Both the position numbers and the translations under genes were made by a program. A stretch of DNA of 64,000 bases from Phytophthora quininea (Eukaryota; Oomycota; Peronosporomycetes; Peronosporales; Peronosporaceae): contig JAAVTG010000519.1 of assembly GCA_011947345.1 (NCBI GenBank), positions 868,001 to 932,000 of the forward strand. Direction: 5' to 3'. Under the pieces are notes generated by a model. That model was given only the letters and a program-made list of their open reading frames with translations, made no database searches and was not told where the DNA came from. Positions within the stretch are counted from its first letter, which is position 1; every line of letters starts with the position of its first letter. This document shows, piece after piece, positions 1 to 11,765 of the stretch.

Positions 1-1598
1 ATCCAGAGCCCGACATGTTGGTGACGACGCCGATGGAGATGACGAACGTGGCGATCGATTGCGAGCACACTCGAGCCTTTTGGACACACGCAGTGTGACG
101 GGGGCTGTTGCCAACGATGACGACGAGCCGAAAGCAAACAGGTACGAACGCAGCATGTGACGCATGTGGCGGTACGGGTTGCAGCGCGCCAACACGAAGA
201 TGACACACGGGTACACGACCAGAATCTGCAGCGACGTGGCCGACACACAAGCTACGAAAAACATGTAGACCTTGGGGAGTTGACTGACGGCGTCCTGGTT
301 TGTTGCGAAGGCGCCGGAGACGATCGAGACGACTGCAACTGGGGTGGCCCAAATGACCCACTCCATGGCCAGGAAGAACGTATTTCGCAGCTGCAGCAGC
401 ACTAGATACAGATAGTTCACGTGGCGGGTCCTGGAGAAGTAGTTGCGACCAGCCACAGACCCCAGCAGCATAGCGAAGGTGATGATGGCCAACAGATCTG
501 CATCAGCCATGGCAGCGAAGATGTTCTTCGGCACGACGGATTCCAGCGTCGTAATGATCTGGTTGGTCAGCGTCAGATCGGTGATCACCGACTCGCTGTT
601 CTTCTTGAACGCTTCGTTGATGTCGTCCAGCACGAACGCAGTGTCCACCGTGAGGGCGGTCGCGTTGGAGGAGCACGTCAGACTGGCGTTGCTCTGCATC
701 TTCATCATCAGCCCATTGGAACAAGTGAACCCCACCGCGTTGGTATCGGGACTGGAGTAGTTGGTGTTCAATCTGAACCACGGCCTGAACAGCAAAGCAA
801 CACTGATGCCCAGCAGCGTGGACACTACCCACCCCATGACGAAAATCCGCAGCGTTTGCAGTCCAACAATCGACACTTTTCCTACGAACACGATGTCGCC
901 GACAGCGACTGCCACGGAGCAGAACACGTAGGGAACCACGAGCGACTTCAACGCTCGCAGGAACAGGTCGCCTGGGAGAGAAATCCACTGCGCAGCGAGA
1001 TCGGACACGCCAATGTGGGCGAACACGATGCCCAAGGCGAGCCCCAAAAGCCCGCCGAGTATCATGTACCGCACCGACAGCTTGAGGTTGCTTTTAGTGC
1101 CTCGGAAGCCCTTGGTCGGGTCTGGTCGCTCTACTCTTCCCTTTCAGAGCTTGAAACAAACGGAAGCGCCGTGGGCTCCACATTGGCGTAGTCTGTCGGC
1201 GGTGAGAAGGAAAAGTCGCTGCTGCTTTCCATCGGTCCGCTGTTGTTGAAAGGTCCGGTGTTCTGTCGACTGGTGGTGAAGTTGGTTCGTAGTCCGTCGC
1301 TCGGGTCGCGTGTCAGCTTTAAAGTACTTTGCTGCCTTCCGGCGGTGGTGAAGTCTGTTCGTAGATAGCTGGTGGTGGGTGGCGGTGGCGCTTGAGGAGC
1401 CGATTGCTGCGGAATGGGCAGCATCGGCGGAGTGGTGGGGACAAACAGCCCGCTCCCGATTGAATTTGTACGATAGTCTCTCCGTAGGTCGTCTCGTTCC
1501 TGCTCGCTCCGCAACGCTCGCTGCTGCTCTTCGTCCAGCAGGACGATCGGCTTGGGCGCCCTCAGCCCCACGGCGGTGGTGAATGGGTCGCGCGGCAT
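1..1598 (-). CDS. SLC1/DAACS-type amino acid/dicarboxylate:cation symporter, 3' part outside window
   Basis: Multi-pass plasma-membrane carrier expected to move glutamate/dicarboxylates with cations. Translated on the minus strand, about 1130 down to 60 reads as family membrane segments: MILGGLLGLALGIVF, then LFLRALKSLVVPYVFCSVAV, then a long extracellular loop, then ITFAMLLGSVAGR. The N-terminal stretch (1598-1131, starting MPRDPFTTAVGL) is Pro/Ser/Thr-rich and would be cytoplasmic. Two frame changes interrupt it: near 1140, between the tail and the first membrane helix, and near 55, where the NMSGSG-type substrate motif continues in another frame. Both could be indel errors, since other genes here break the same way. 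The remaining C-terminal transport core lies beyond base 1. Family call is firm; substrate is not known. Confidence 0.82.
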
Positions 1599-2084
1599 GA
1601 CAGCGAGACGTCGACGGGCGAAATGCCGTCAAAGAGGGGAGGGCTGGCCGTTGCGCCTCGAGCAGATGTCACGGTCTCAGCTGGAACACCTCTATTTCCA
1701 GCAGCAAATCGACCGAGTTGATCATGGTGAAAGCCAAGGCTTGGAAGTGTGAATGAGAACTCACCACAAACACAAGGCCGGTCGACTTTGTTTTCACGCA
1801 GGGTAAAGGCTCCCGATGGCTGGGTCATTCATAAAGGATGGTATTTGATTCGACCATGTTGCAGCTTGTTCATGCACTCGTCCGCGTTTGTAGACACGGT
1901 TTAAAACGGATAAGTTTTGCACTCCTGGCACTTGGAGAGCGGTTCGTCAGTTTACTCTCGTTCGTCAACACGTGCATGCGGTAGTGATCAAGCGCACCAA
2001 ACTTTAACGCCTTTGGCGATATGATCTTTTGCCTTTTCATTCTGGAGTTCGCCACGAACCCTTCAAGCCCATTGCCCCGCAAGT

Positions 2085-2593
2085 ATGAAGTTGCTGGCTG
2101 CTACTTTCTTGGCCTTCTTGGCCTTCCTGGCTACTAGTATCGCTGAAGCGGTTGCCTCTAAGTTTGAGGTTGTCGACCAAAGTGAAGCACACCATTCTGG
2201 AGAAAGCCTCGACATCGCGAACCGGTTCCTGCAGGCCCAAGAAACCACGAAAGCGACGATGAACTTGAAGAAAGAAAAGGTGGGAAAGGTGGAGGTCGCG
2301 GTCGCGATCGTCGCGGTGGTCGATCCAGACGATCAAGCTGGCTCCGGAGATCGTCAGGCACCGGAGGAACCAACCCGTTCGGAGCGCCCAAAATCCAAGG
2401 CCCTCTCAACAAGCTCTACCGTCGCTGGGAGAAACAAAACAAGTCTCCAACCGAGGTGAATAAGAGGCTGAACTTGTCCAAGACCAAAGACCGACAAGTT
2501 TCGACGGGATACGCCAACTACTGGAACACTCGACACACAACTCGATATGTGATGCCTGCTGCTAGCGACCACAGCAAAGACGATAAAAACTAG
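2085..2593 (+). CDS. Secreted effector-like protein (degenerate RXLR class), frame break
   Basis: The start MKLLAATFLAFLAFLATS is a clear signal peptide. About 45 residues on comes NRFLQAQE, an RXLR-like position with Gln in place of the last Arg; no clean EER follows. Near 2275 an A/G-rich run (gaaaaggtgggaaagg) coincides with a frame change. After it a Gly/Arg-rich stretch leads into a helical C-terminus containing NKLYRRWEKQNKSPTEVNKR, similar in style to the W-motif region of RXLR effectors, ending at a stop at 2591-2593. The frame that continues straight from the signal peptide ends at 2459 and looks unlike protein. Likely a secreted host-targeted protein; whether the break is real or a base-calling error cannot be told. 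Confidence 0.55.
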
Positions 2594-2835
2594 GGCGTTG
2601 AAGCTTCCAGTGCGTTCGTTTGAATAACAAGAGCTCCTCGGTCAAATAACAAGGAAAACCGGCCACTGACGGATGTCTTCTTTCATACTCTCTGCACTGG
2701 AATGTATATTTTGCGCTGCTGTCACCGTACTAATTGATCTTAGTCCATTGCTGCGTCCTCTTCAGCAGCAGTCGTGGTAAGCTCGTTACTCTGCTCAAGG
2801 TCATGATACGTGACAAAATTCGGTGATCCTCCACG

Positions 2836-3365
2836 GAGCGCCGCCGCAGGCATCATGCAGCGAGGACGTTCCTTGCAGCTTTGTCAGCCACTGCGTTCTA
2901 GATCGACTTATAGTCACGTCTTCCCGTGTGCGCTTTCACGTGCTTGAAGCAAACTTGGCGACTGTTGGCCTGTGACTTCAGTAAGAGCCTTCTTGACGGG
3001 TGTCCTGCTCGACATGACCCATCCGTCGTACATCCAGTCAATAGCGTGCTAGTTCATCGAGTTCACTAGCAGTTCGCTGTCCGAGAACACGGAGCGGCTC
3101 TTCTTCTGCTCAGGGTGTTCTGGAACCTCTTGATGGCTTCCAGAGCTGCGCAGTAGCGTACGGTCCTTTCACTTCCCCACCACATTCCACGCCCGGTTGT
3201 GTGGGAAGATGCAGGCATGGGCCGCTTGGCAGTCGTAGACTCCGTTGCGGACCGCGCTACTGTCGCAGAGCTACCAAAGTGTCGGGCTGTTCTGCATGGA
3301 CCTCGTAGTTCGATCGGCAACGACGATATGCTGGCCACGTCCAGGATACGATTCGGGATGCGGTT
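2836..3365 (-). pseudogene. RNase H-like fragment (copy A)
   Basis: Degraded minus-strand copy of the RNase H family also present at 14.3-15.4, 42.7-43.3 and 59.4-60.6 kb. In shifting frames it still shows HACIFPHNRAWNVV and FSDSELLVNSM, and at DNA level it follows copy B from the WTWPAY region (about 3350) to the C-terminal CMMPG region (about 2840). Stops and frame changes are frequent and no usable start remains, so this is a relic. It ends just before the NLP gene. Confidence 0.7.
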
Positions 3366-3564
3366 CTCCTAAGAGTCTACCAACATCCCATACTGTTCTC
3401 AGCATCGTTAGACGCAAAGTTACCGAAACGGTCTTCGGTTAGAGAGTTGTTGGAACGGGTGTCGTTAGGTAGAACAGGTAGGGCGAGATCCAGAGTGGGT
3501 AGGACACCATTTTGAAACGTGAATTGACTTTCGTTAAGAAAACTTGGTGTAATCAGAATTTCGA

Positions 3565-4309
3565 TCAAGACTCTGGAGTTTGCTCTTTGATCGGCCATGC
3601 CTTCTCCAAGTTCGCTTGAAAAGTGGCGTTCTTGAAAGGAACTTCCATTCCGCCAAAGTCGGTAGTCTCCAAGGCCGTACGCGCTTCGTTGATGAGTTGC
3701 TCCCATGATGAGATCTTGAAACCTTGCTACGTCGGGGTCGAAGTTGTACTTGACCAGACCAAACCGGAAGGTTTCGGTGCCACCCACATTGGAGCCGAAG
3801 AAGACATTTGGTGAGTTGCCATTCTTGTACCGATCCAATGGGTAGAAGTTGGTGTACTTATTCAAGCCCTTGTTCCAGAAGGAAATGGCTCTCATCACGG
3901 GCGGATCGACGGCCGGGTTTTCCAGCCACACCACAAGGTGTTCCCAATTGTGACGAGTTCCTTTGCCCAGCACAGGCTGATCCTTGGGGAAATACCACGC
4001 GTACATGATCCCCCACAGGTCCCCCACCCACGCAGATCGACCGTAAATCTGGGAGCCCAACGCAGACCCTCCCCGCGATCATCCCGTCGGCTTCAGGCCG
4101 CCATTCGTTTCTCCTGCAGCGTTCACGGCGGCGTAAGGCTCACATCCAGATGTAAGCGAGAGGGACGGCTTGTACATAATGGATGCCTTTTCAGAAATGG
4201 TGATTGGCTCCGGTTGCGCGAACGGCTGAACTTTGTTGTGATCGATGGCGTCGGCTTGAATGGCAGCGATAGAGGCCATGGCGGCAATGCGTAATGCGCG
4301 AACAAACAT
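3565..4309 (-). pseudogene. Necrosis-inducing NLP (NPP1) family gene, inactivated
   Basis: NLPs are secreted plant-membrane-acting proteins of oomycetes, fungi and bacteria. The start at 4309 gives a hydrophobic leader ([20 protein letters not shown]) followed by family segments [13 protein letters not shown] and [13 protein letters not shown]. An in-frame TGA at 4079-4081 stops it; the same frame then resumes with GSQIYGRSAWVGDLWGIMYA. A second lesion, a frame change near 3700, separates the middle from the C-terminal segment. The family heptapeptide reads GTRHNWE, with the first His and the Asp position changed, and the Cys that should pair with SGC is Ser. Even apart from the breaks, the residues needed for cytolytic activity are altered. 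Called pseudogene because the stop and the motif changes are substitutions, not homopolymer slips. Confidence 0.85.
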
Positions 4310-4485
4310 CGCTGGTGTCGGTATTGCTACGGTTGTTGCTTGTCTTGGTTAATCGAAGAGTGAAATCGAAAACGCGAATCGAATTGAAGACTCACGTATC
4401 GGGATTATGGAGACCGAAGATCACGGTGGGATTACTGAACTTGGATGAACGGTGTTTGGCCATCAACAAGCTTAGGAGCATGCGA

Positions 4486-5534
4486 TTAGGCGACAGATCG
4501 GATCCCAATTCGCGTGGAGATATTAATCCGTTGTTCGATGACTAAGTACAGTTTTGGTCTGCAAAGAGTCTTGGGGGCCATTGTCTCGAACACAACTCGA
4601 TGCAGATCGCACAGAAACTGCCAGCGTCGGTTGGACACACCACTGACTTTTAGCATTTGGAAGATATTAAAGCTGCCGTCAAGCACAGCAGCATCCAGTG
4701 CAGAACGTTCACAGGGTGCACGGCCAGAAAGATACCACCTGTGAAACTCTTCAATGTCAGCTTCTCCAGCTAGAAACCCCATTGTTTCTGCGAATCCTCC
4801 TTCAGTCCGATTGTTAGCAAGCCACTCCACTACATCGTCGTATCCGTTCACGCATAGCATTGCATTGTCCATTGCACGCGTGGTGCAGCCTTCGGTACGA
4901 TTCGTATGCAACCACTGGATTACATTTAGGTGACGATTTAACGCTCTCGAAGTGGCCTCGTGCTGTTGCGTTCTTAATAGCGTTTCGGGAACACCCGGCA
5001 AAATTGTTGGAATGAAGTAGGCGTACAATGCCGAAACGTCCGTACCAAACAGCACTTTTGTCGCGTCCATGAGCATCGCACTTGGTAGGATATTTTGCCT
5101 ACGAGCCATTCCAGCACCTCGAAATCCTCGAAATGACTAGAATCTATCGCTTGGCTAATGTTGATCCGAAAGTTTTGGTCCTCGACCTCGCTAGAAAGTT
5201 TATCCAAAATCCAATTGACTACTTCCCTGAGTTGGAAATCCTCTGACTAGTCGTAGACCCACTTGAGCATTCCCAAACTCCCTTTCAATGTTGCTTCAAT
5301 CGCCCACCCGGTCAGACTCGAGACATCCGTTGCATCGACGCTCTTGTTCATCCACTTGGCCAGCTCAAGCTGGACGAACAGCGCATTCGTTCCATTTCGC
5401 ATCTGTGACGTATTCGTGTTTTAGCATGACACGAATGGTCTGGTTGAATCTGCTTCAACTGCGTCATGCAGCAGGACGTTCCTGCGTCACAATTATCTCA
5501 GGATTAGCTGTAGAGAACCTTGGGCTCCAGTTAG
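4486..5534 (-). pseudogene. Ankyrin-like family gene 1, 3' part (separated by Copia insertion)
   Basis: Reading downward from 5534, the minus strand shows family segments QLELAKWMNK, GSLGMLKWVYD, then HFEDFEVLEWLVGK, then repeats VIQWLHTNRTEGCTTRAMD and VVEWLANNRTEGG, and the family C-terminal module HRWYLSGRAPCERSALDAAV, ending at 4486. Stops and frame changes occur near 5250 and 5100. Its upstream half lies at 12245-12740 on the other side of the Copia element. Function unknown; ankyrin-like repeats usually bind protein partners. Confidence 0.75.
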
Positions 5535-5779
5535 TGTGAAGTGACACAGCTCACACGTCACATGCCCTAAAGTAGCGGAAGTATCCCAATGACTCTGTAA
5601 AAACTTCTCGTATTTACTCTTAATCTGGCTGATCTAAATGACTGGCTGTCGCTCTACAGGGCAACAGCCAGCTTCCTAAACTCTCATCAATACACTTTTC
5701 TACTTGCCTTCATCAGCCTACTTGTCTACAGCTCCCCAGTCTTCCCGGTCCTGCACCAAGCGCCACTGATGCCACGACA
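5535..5779 (+). repeat. 5' LTR of Copia element
   Basis: 245 bp, TG...CA ends, matches 11995-12239 except three substitutions (in the gcttcctaaac segment and at gatgcc near the end). Preceded by target duplication GTTAG at 5530-5534. It should carry promoter and polyadenylation signals; no textbook TATA box is visible. Confidence 0.97.
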
Positions 5780-5791
5780 GGTTATGAGCTC
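5780..5791 (+). promoter_or_regulatory. Primer-binding site, tRNA-Met anticodon-loop type
   Basis: GGTTATGAGCTC starts directly after the LTR. It is complementary to the CTCATAACC anticodon stem-loop of a methionine tRNA, the half-tRNA priming mode used by several Copia elements. The ATG at 5784, the most likely gag start, lies inside this site. Confidence 0.7.
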
Positions 5792-8700
5792 CACGTTGGG
5801 CAGAGCCAACGACTTTCCAAGGCTGAACGGGTCCAACTTCCCCGTGTGGAACGCCCGCATCCGAGATGCTCTCGACGGCCGTGGCCTCCTCGGCTTCATC
5901 GACCAAGAAGACTACGACGGCGACTCCGAGCCTTCACCTGACTCCTCGGACGACGAAGCTCTCGACGCAATCCCGCCCAAGGTCCCCCGGCCGCCCTCGC
6001 CCACGCCGTCTGAAGAACTGCTCTCCGACACGGGCACTCTGCCTCCGGGAAGTGAGGAGGATGCCGACTCGCTCGACGCCGCCGCCCAGCCCAAGGCTCC
6101 TGCTTCGTCGTCGGAAGCTGCCTCAGACTCGTCCTCCGGCAACTCCTCCGAGACGCTGCCTACGGACAGCAAGGTGGCCCCACCGAAGGCCCAGGCCAAG
6201 CCCCTCCCATCAAGTCCTTCGCTGACACGAAGCGGAACAAGGAAAGACGCCGAGCCATGCTCCGCGCACAGGCCAAAAGTCTCGAGCTAAGCACCGAGCG
6301 GCCAAAAAGCGTGCTGCTCGCAAGCCGAGCTCGCACCAAAGACGCCGTATGGAGCGCAAAACTAGATCGTTTCTGATCGATACGATTGATGACGCCCACG
6401 TGCTCCTCGTCGAGGGATGTACGTCCGCGTTCGCCATCTACCAGAAGCTGCGTGGCCGCTACGAAGGTTCCACCGCTCACGGAGACCCCTACTACATCAA
6501 TCACTATCTGATGACGATCAAGTACGAGGAGGGCACCGACCTCATGGGCTTCTTCCTCGAGTTCGAGCGTGCGCTCAAGGGTGCGGCTGAGGCGACTGGT
6601 ATCGTGATGACTGACGAGCAAAGTCCCTCTACCTCTACCATGCCATGCCCAGCTCCTGGAAACCGGACCTTGCCATCTGGAAGGGTAGCAAGAAGTTCAT
6701 CCCGTACACCGACCTCAAGACCAACATTAAACGCAAGGTGCTGGACGACTACGCCAAGCCCAAGTACGTTATTGCAAAGTGGAGTCCTGAGTCCACCCTG
6801 ACCGGTAGCGAAACTGCGCTGAAAGCGATTCCGACCCCTGTGGCACCGCGACAAGAATCGACTCGTCGACCAGTCACCTTCTCCTACTGTCAGCGTGCCA
6901 ATCACGTCATCCGCGACTGTCGTGTGCTGCAGAAACATCTGCGAACGGGAACGGTGAAGGACGGCACGGTTCTACCTGCCAACTTTTCCATCATTGAACG
7001 CAAACCGCGTGACGACGTCAACAACTTCCCGGCGAAGCACCCTCGTCAGAATCGCCAAGATGACCGCCAACGCCCACGACCATCTCGCCCGGACAATGGC
7101 TACAAGGCCCCTGACATTTATGATCGCTTCGGCAACCCCGTGAGTTTTCACGACCTTCAGCGCCAGCTCAACTCGCGTGGCCGCGAAGCCGGTCTGATTG
7201 CCTTCACTACGATGGTGGTTCAGCGATCGGTCTCTCTGCGACCACCACTCCACCTCTTGACCCCACCTGGACTGTGGACTCTGGTTGTACGCGTCACGCT
7301 GACTATCAAGAATCGTGGTTCACAGAGATCCGCCCCTACGCCGGCTTCATCATGGTTGGTGGTAAGCAGCAGCTGCCTATCCGCGGGATTGGCGATGTGG
7401 TCCTCCACGTGTCCGACACCAGTGGTGTGCAACGTGAACTTGAGCTTCACGATGTGCTCTACATCCCTGAGATGCAGTTCAACCTACTGTCCATTGCTCA
7501 GCTACTGAAGGTCGGTATTCGCGTCGTGTTCAACTCGCTACGCAAGTGCACGTTCTTCGTGGGAAAAGGTTTCAAGATGCATGTCCATCTGTCTCCTGAC
7601 ATGGATCTATTCCAAGTCAAGGCTCAAGCGCCACCACCGATGCCATCCAAGGCACTCATGGGCTGCGCCCACTGCGGACGACAATCCCGCTCAGGCCCTA
7701 GTGGCCCAACCAGGTATGGACCCTACTGTTTTGCTATGGCACAAAGACTTGGTCACCCTAACTATCGCCTCTCGCAGACAATGTCTAAAGACCAAGCGGC
7801 TCCAGAGCTGGCGTTCTCTCAGGCATCTGGCATCCAGAAGTACTTCTGTCCATCATGCGTTTTTGCTAAAGCACATCGTGCTCCATTTAATAGCCATGTC
7901 GAGCGTGCCAAGGCACCTCTTGGAAAGGTTCATTCTGATATCAATGGTCCTCTACCTTATCCCAGTCTTAGCGGGGCTCACTACTTCACCACTTTCATTG
8001 ACGACTACTCTCGATTCATGCACCTCTATGTCGTGCACAACAAGTCTGATCTCTATGAGCGCTATGAAAGAGATCGCAAGGCAGCCAAAACCCGCTTCAA
8101 TACTGAAGTCGGTACACTAGAGGCTCAGCTGAATCAATATGACCCCGAGATTTCTCGGCTTCAGGGCGACAACGGTAAAGAGTACGAAAAGCTTGGCAGA
8201 CTTATCTTCGATAAGTTTGGCACCCATGCTCAGTTCACCAACGCCTATACACCACAGCAGAATGGAGTTGCAGAACACCGGATGCGCACTATTCTTGAGC
8301 GCGTCCGGGCTCTACTCATTGACGGCGATCTACCACGTCAGTTGTGGGGAGTGCTGCCAGTATGTCACTCACCTGATAGATGTGACGCCTAGCAGCGTGT
8401 TGCCACCCGGGGTCACGCCTTACGAACTCTGGCATGGCCGAAAGCCCTCCCTGCAGTATGTAAAAGTGTTTGGCTGTGCAGCTTTTGCACTAACACCAGA
8501 AGCGCATCGCAACAAACTTGAGTCTCGTGCCAAACTCTGCATGTTTCTCGGCTTGCCTCAAAACAAAAAAGGCTACCGACTCCTCAGTACAACGGAGAAC
8601 AGAATTATTTACAGCCGCGATGTCACTTTCAAAGAAAACACGTTTCCTACCCTGACATTCCTTGAGCGTGCCACCCTGACCCTCTTAACAGTTCCCTACC

Positions 8701-10512
8701 TGTTCAACAAGAACTCCTACCACCTCTTAGTGTCCTACTCAAACGCAACCAAGCCTCTTTAGTGGCCGCGTCCGAAGATACCGTTCTTCCTACACAAAAG
8801 CGCTCCAAAATGGAGTACCCATCTACGTACTCAAAAGCTTTACTACTCAACGAGCCTACCGATCTAAAGGAGAAACAGGTTACTCATGACACGGTCATCA
8901 CACTCTTAGCAGCTCGCTACGACCCCGAACCCAACACCTACAAAGCAGCCATGCGTTCTCATCACGCATCTGACTGGCATGCTGCGGCTCTCTCCGAGTA
9001 TAACTCGCTAATGGAGAACCGCACATGATCTCTGGTTCCTCGCCCTCGCAACCGTAAGGTACTGCAGGGTCGATGGGTTTTCGTTCGTAAGCGCGATGAA
9101 ACTGGGAGCGTCGTTCGTTTTAAAGCACGCTTAGTCATCAAAGGATTCCAGCAGAAACACGGGGTAAACTACACAGAGATCTTCTCTCCGGTTGTGCGCA
9201 TGGAAGTCCTACGACTACTGCTTACCCTAGCGGCTATCCTCGATTACGAGATTGAGCAGATGGACGTCAAAACTGCCTTTCTCAACGGCGACCTGGAGGT
9301 CGAGATCTTCATGGAGCAGCCCGAAGGTTTTCAATCCAAAGACCACCCGGACCTTGTCTGCAAACTTGGTAAGAGCCTCTACGGCCTCAAGCAGGCTCCC
9401 AGAGTCTGGTACCACACCTTCGCTACCTACCTTGAAGAGCTCGGTTTCAGTCGCCTAGTCAAGGATCGTTGCGTGTTTTATAAAATGATTTTCAACGCAC
9501 CTTGTTACATCTCGGTCTACGTTGATGACCTATTGATCATCTCGCCGTCCAGGCAAGTTATCGCTACGGTCAAATCGGCCTTGCACTCTAAGTTCCACAT
9601 GACCGATTTAGGGGAGTATCCTACCTACTTGGCTAGACCATCGAGAGGAACAGAGCTACTCGCTCTATCTTTATCCACCAGACTAGCTACGCTACTAAGG
9701 TTCTGGACCGGTTCTCAATGCTAGACTGCCACCCCAAAAGCGTGCCTATCGCTCAGAAACTGAGTGCCACTGATTGCCCTGACAATGAAGCCGACAAGGC
9801 TGAAATGGCTGCCAAACCGTACCGTGAAGCTGTTGGAAGTTTCATGTACCTTATGACAGGCACTAGACCTGATCTCGCCTACTTCATTCGAGAGGTGAGT
9901 CAGTACCTAGCTAACCCAGGCAAGCCTCACTGGCGAGCGGTCAGACACGGACTACACTATCTTAGCGGTACACGCAATTATGGCATTACTCTAGGAGGAG
10001 CCGAAAACTCAGAGCTTCTACAGTCAGATGAATACCTCATGGCCTTTACAGACTCGGACTACGCCCAGTGCACTGACACTCGCAGATGCATTAGTGGATA
10101 CATCACCATGTTCTGCAATAGTCCCATCAGTTGGGTGTCGCGTAGACATCATACAGTCGTTCTCTCAACGACTGAAGCAGAGTACATTGCCCTTTGCTAC
10201 TGCATGCAAGAGCTGATCTACATCAAACTGCTGCTAAGAGAAATTGGCTATGAAAGCACGAAACCAACACTAATCCTAGAAGACAACCAAAGTTGGATCA
10301 AAATATGCAACAACCCCGAGTTGCATGGACGCAGTAAGCACATCGACATCAAATACTTCTTCGTTCAGGAAAAAGTATCTCGAAAGGAGTTCACCATCAT
10401 GTACTGCAATACAAGTGAAATGTGCGCTGACATCTTCACTAAAGCACTAGCCAAACCATTATTTCAGAAGATGAGAGATATACTGAGAGTTACCAAACAT
10501 AAGACTCAATAA
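5784..10512 (+). CDS. Copia gag-pol polyprotein, several frame breaks
   Basis: Gag begins RLNGSNFPVWNARIRDAL, followed by an acidic Ser-rich stretch. A zinc-knuckle-like segment near 6885 reads FSYCQRANHVIRDC, with Phe where the first Cys is expected. Protease is at about 7268 (WTVDSGCTRHADY). Integrase has the HHCC-like YFCPSCVFAKAHRAPF and the acidic triad in VHSDINGPL, LQGDNGKEY and TPQQNGVAEH. RT has MDVKTAFLNGDLEVEIFM and the YVDD box (ISVYVDDLLII, near 9510). RNase H has FTDSDYAQCTDTRRC and STTEAEYIAL, ending at 10512. Frame changes occur near 6200, 6370, 6630, 7260, 7740, 8350, 8760, 9030 and 9640. With LTRs almost identical, so many genuine lesions would be surprising; part are probably assembly indels. 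Confidence 0.92.
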
Positions 10513-10592
10513 GACAACAAATTGCTAGGAAAAGAGCTTATTGTCCAAAGATTAAAACCCGCTGAAATCCTCTTTAGACATCGCGGAGATAC

Positions 10593-11609
10593 TTAAGGTC
10601 GTGGACCAAACACGCGGAACGGTCGCACAAACGGGTAGTAATAGATCCAGGTGTGGTTTTCCACTGGACCCTCGTGATCGTTGCCCATGGCATCCGTGTC
10701 AATGATAGAGCGCGTCTCACCGTTGTCCGCAACCCGCAACACCACACAATGGCCAAAGAAGTTCTTGTTGTACGCGCCAACCAAGTACAAACCATTCTCC
10801 AACTTCAGCTCCAGAAGGACACGGTAACCACGATGACCACCCTGGATATGGTTCTTCTTCAACTGGTTTATGATCAAATCACAATGCGCAGCAACCAGTT
10901 TTGGTAGTAGCCCTGAAAACTGCTTCCAGGTACACCCACGCGTCAAATCAACTCCACGCTTTGCATTGTCCGCGATGTACCTCTGGACAACAGCATCTGG
11001 GATCAAGTTGGGTCGCCCAATAGCACGAGCAGCTATGTCCAAAGCACGAAATATGCACGCATAGTCGTCTCCAGCTGCAATCAGGGCCTTGCCAAACTCG
11101 TCATCCGTCTTGCAGAACTCACGGAAATGCTGCATCCCGCTCGCCTTAAATCGAATCGCCAAGCACACTCCCTGAGCGTGGGTCTCGGCCATGCGATCCA
11201 TGGGCTCCCAAGTTCGATAGCGACGCGCACCCGGGGTTGGACGCCAATCCCACAGTACATTCACTTGATACTCTCCAGAGTTCTCGCTGAGGCGAACGTC
11301 ATCAATCTGCCAAACCTCCCAGAGCAACTCCGGATTCGGGTCCCAAGTCGGCTGCTGGACGAAAGCATCCTCGTCGTCCGAGTCGCTACTGTAGGGATCA
11401 AGCTCCATGCCAGAGTCTCCATCACTTAGAAGGTCATCACTATCGAAATCGTCGTCCACATAGTCGTCACTGCACGACGACGAGTCGCTCTCGTCCTCGG
11501 CAGAAGACAGGACGTCATCTTCTTCCATCGAAGGCGCCGACATGGCACGATTTTCCGTTGCAAGAGGCTGCACCAAAGTGCGTTGCTGAGCGACATCTGC
11601 TGGCGACAT
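10593..11609 (-). CDS. Antisense Copia-borne gene: acidic N-terminus, chromodomain-like segment, possible cysteine-peptidase-like domain
   Basis: Uninterrupted 338-residue frame opposite to gag-pol, between pol and the 3' LTR. Residues 28-82 are very acidic (Asp/Ser/Glu runs). Residues 96-140 resemble a chromodomain: WEVWQIDDVRL, then YQVNVLWDW, then YRTWEPMDRM, the last like the family's TWEP signature. The C-terminal half (180-338) has DDYACIFRALDIAARAI (Cys185 followed by a helix), GHCVVLRVADNGETRSIID (His287, Asp304), an order seen in papain/C39/OTU-like cysteine peptidases. The fold call is my inference from motif order only. It stays open while the sense genes on the same element are broken, which hints at coding constraint. 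It might guide integration, act on ubiquitin-like modifiers, or be a captured host gene. Confidence 0.72.
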   Translation of the reverse strand: MSPADVAQQRTLVQPLATENRAMSAPSMEEDDVLSSAEDESDSSSCSDDYVDDDFDSDDLLSDGDSGMELDPYSSDSDDEDAFVQQPTWDPNPELLWEVWQIDDVRLSENSGEYQVNVLWDWRPTPGARRYRTWEPMDRMAETHAQGVCLAIRFKASGMQHFREFCKTDDEFGKALIAAGDDYACIFRALDIAARAIGRPNLIPDAVVQRYIADNAKRGVDLTRGCTWKQFSGLLPKLVAAHCDLIINQLKKNHIQGGHRGYRVLLELKLENGLYLVGAYNKNFFGHCVVLRVADNGETRSIIDTDAMGNDHEGPVENHTWIYYYPFVRPFRVFGPRP

Positions 11610-11765
11610 CGGACTGTCCAGATCTCCTCTAAAAGCTACTAGAAAAATGTCGAATCTTAATCTAACCTCGAGTTGTCGTGCCTATACTTAAAAGTAAAAA
11701 GGCACGAACGGCTACCTCGATTTAAATTCTGGAAACGATAAAGTTTGATACTGGGGAGATATATA

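Noticed and set aside
157..1191. Plus-strand open frames of 82-256 residues at the left edge
   Set aside because: They are antisense shadows of the symporter; composition is His/Arg/Gln-rich without domains, while the minus strand shows clear membrane helices.
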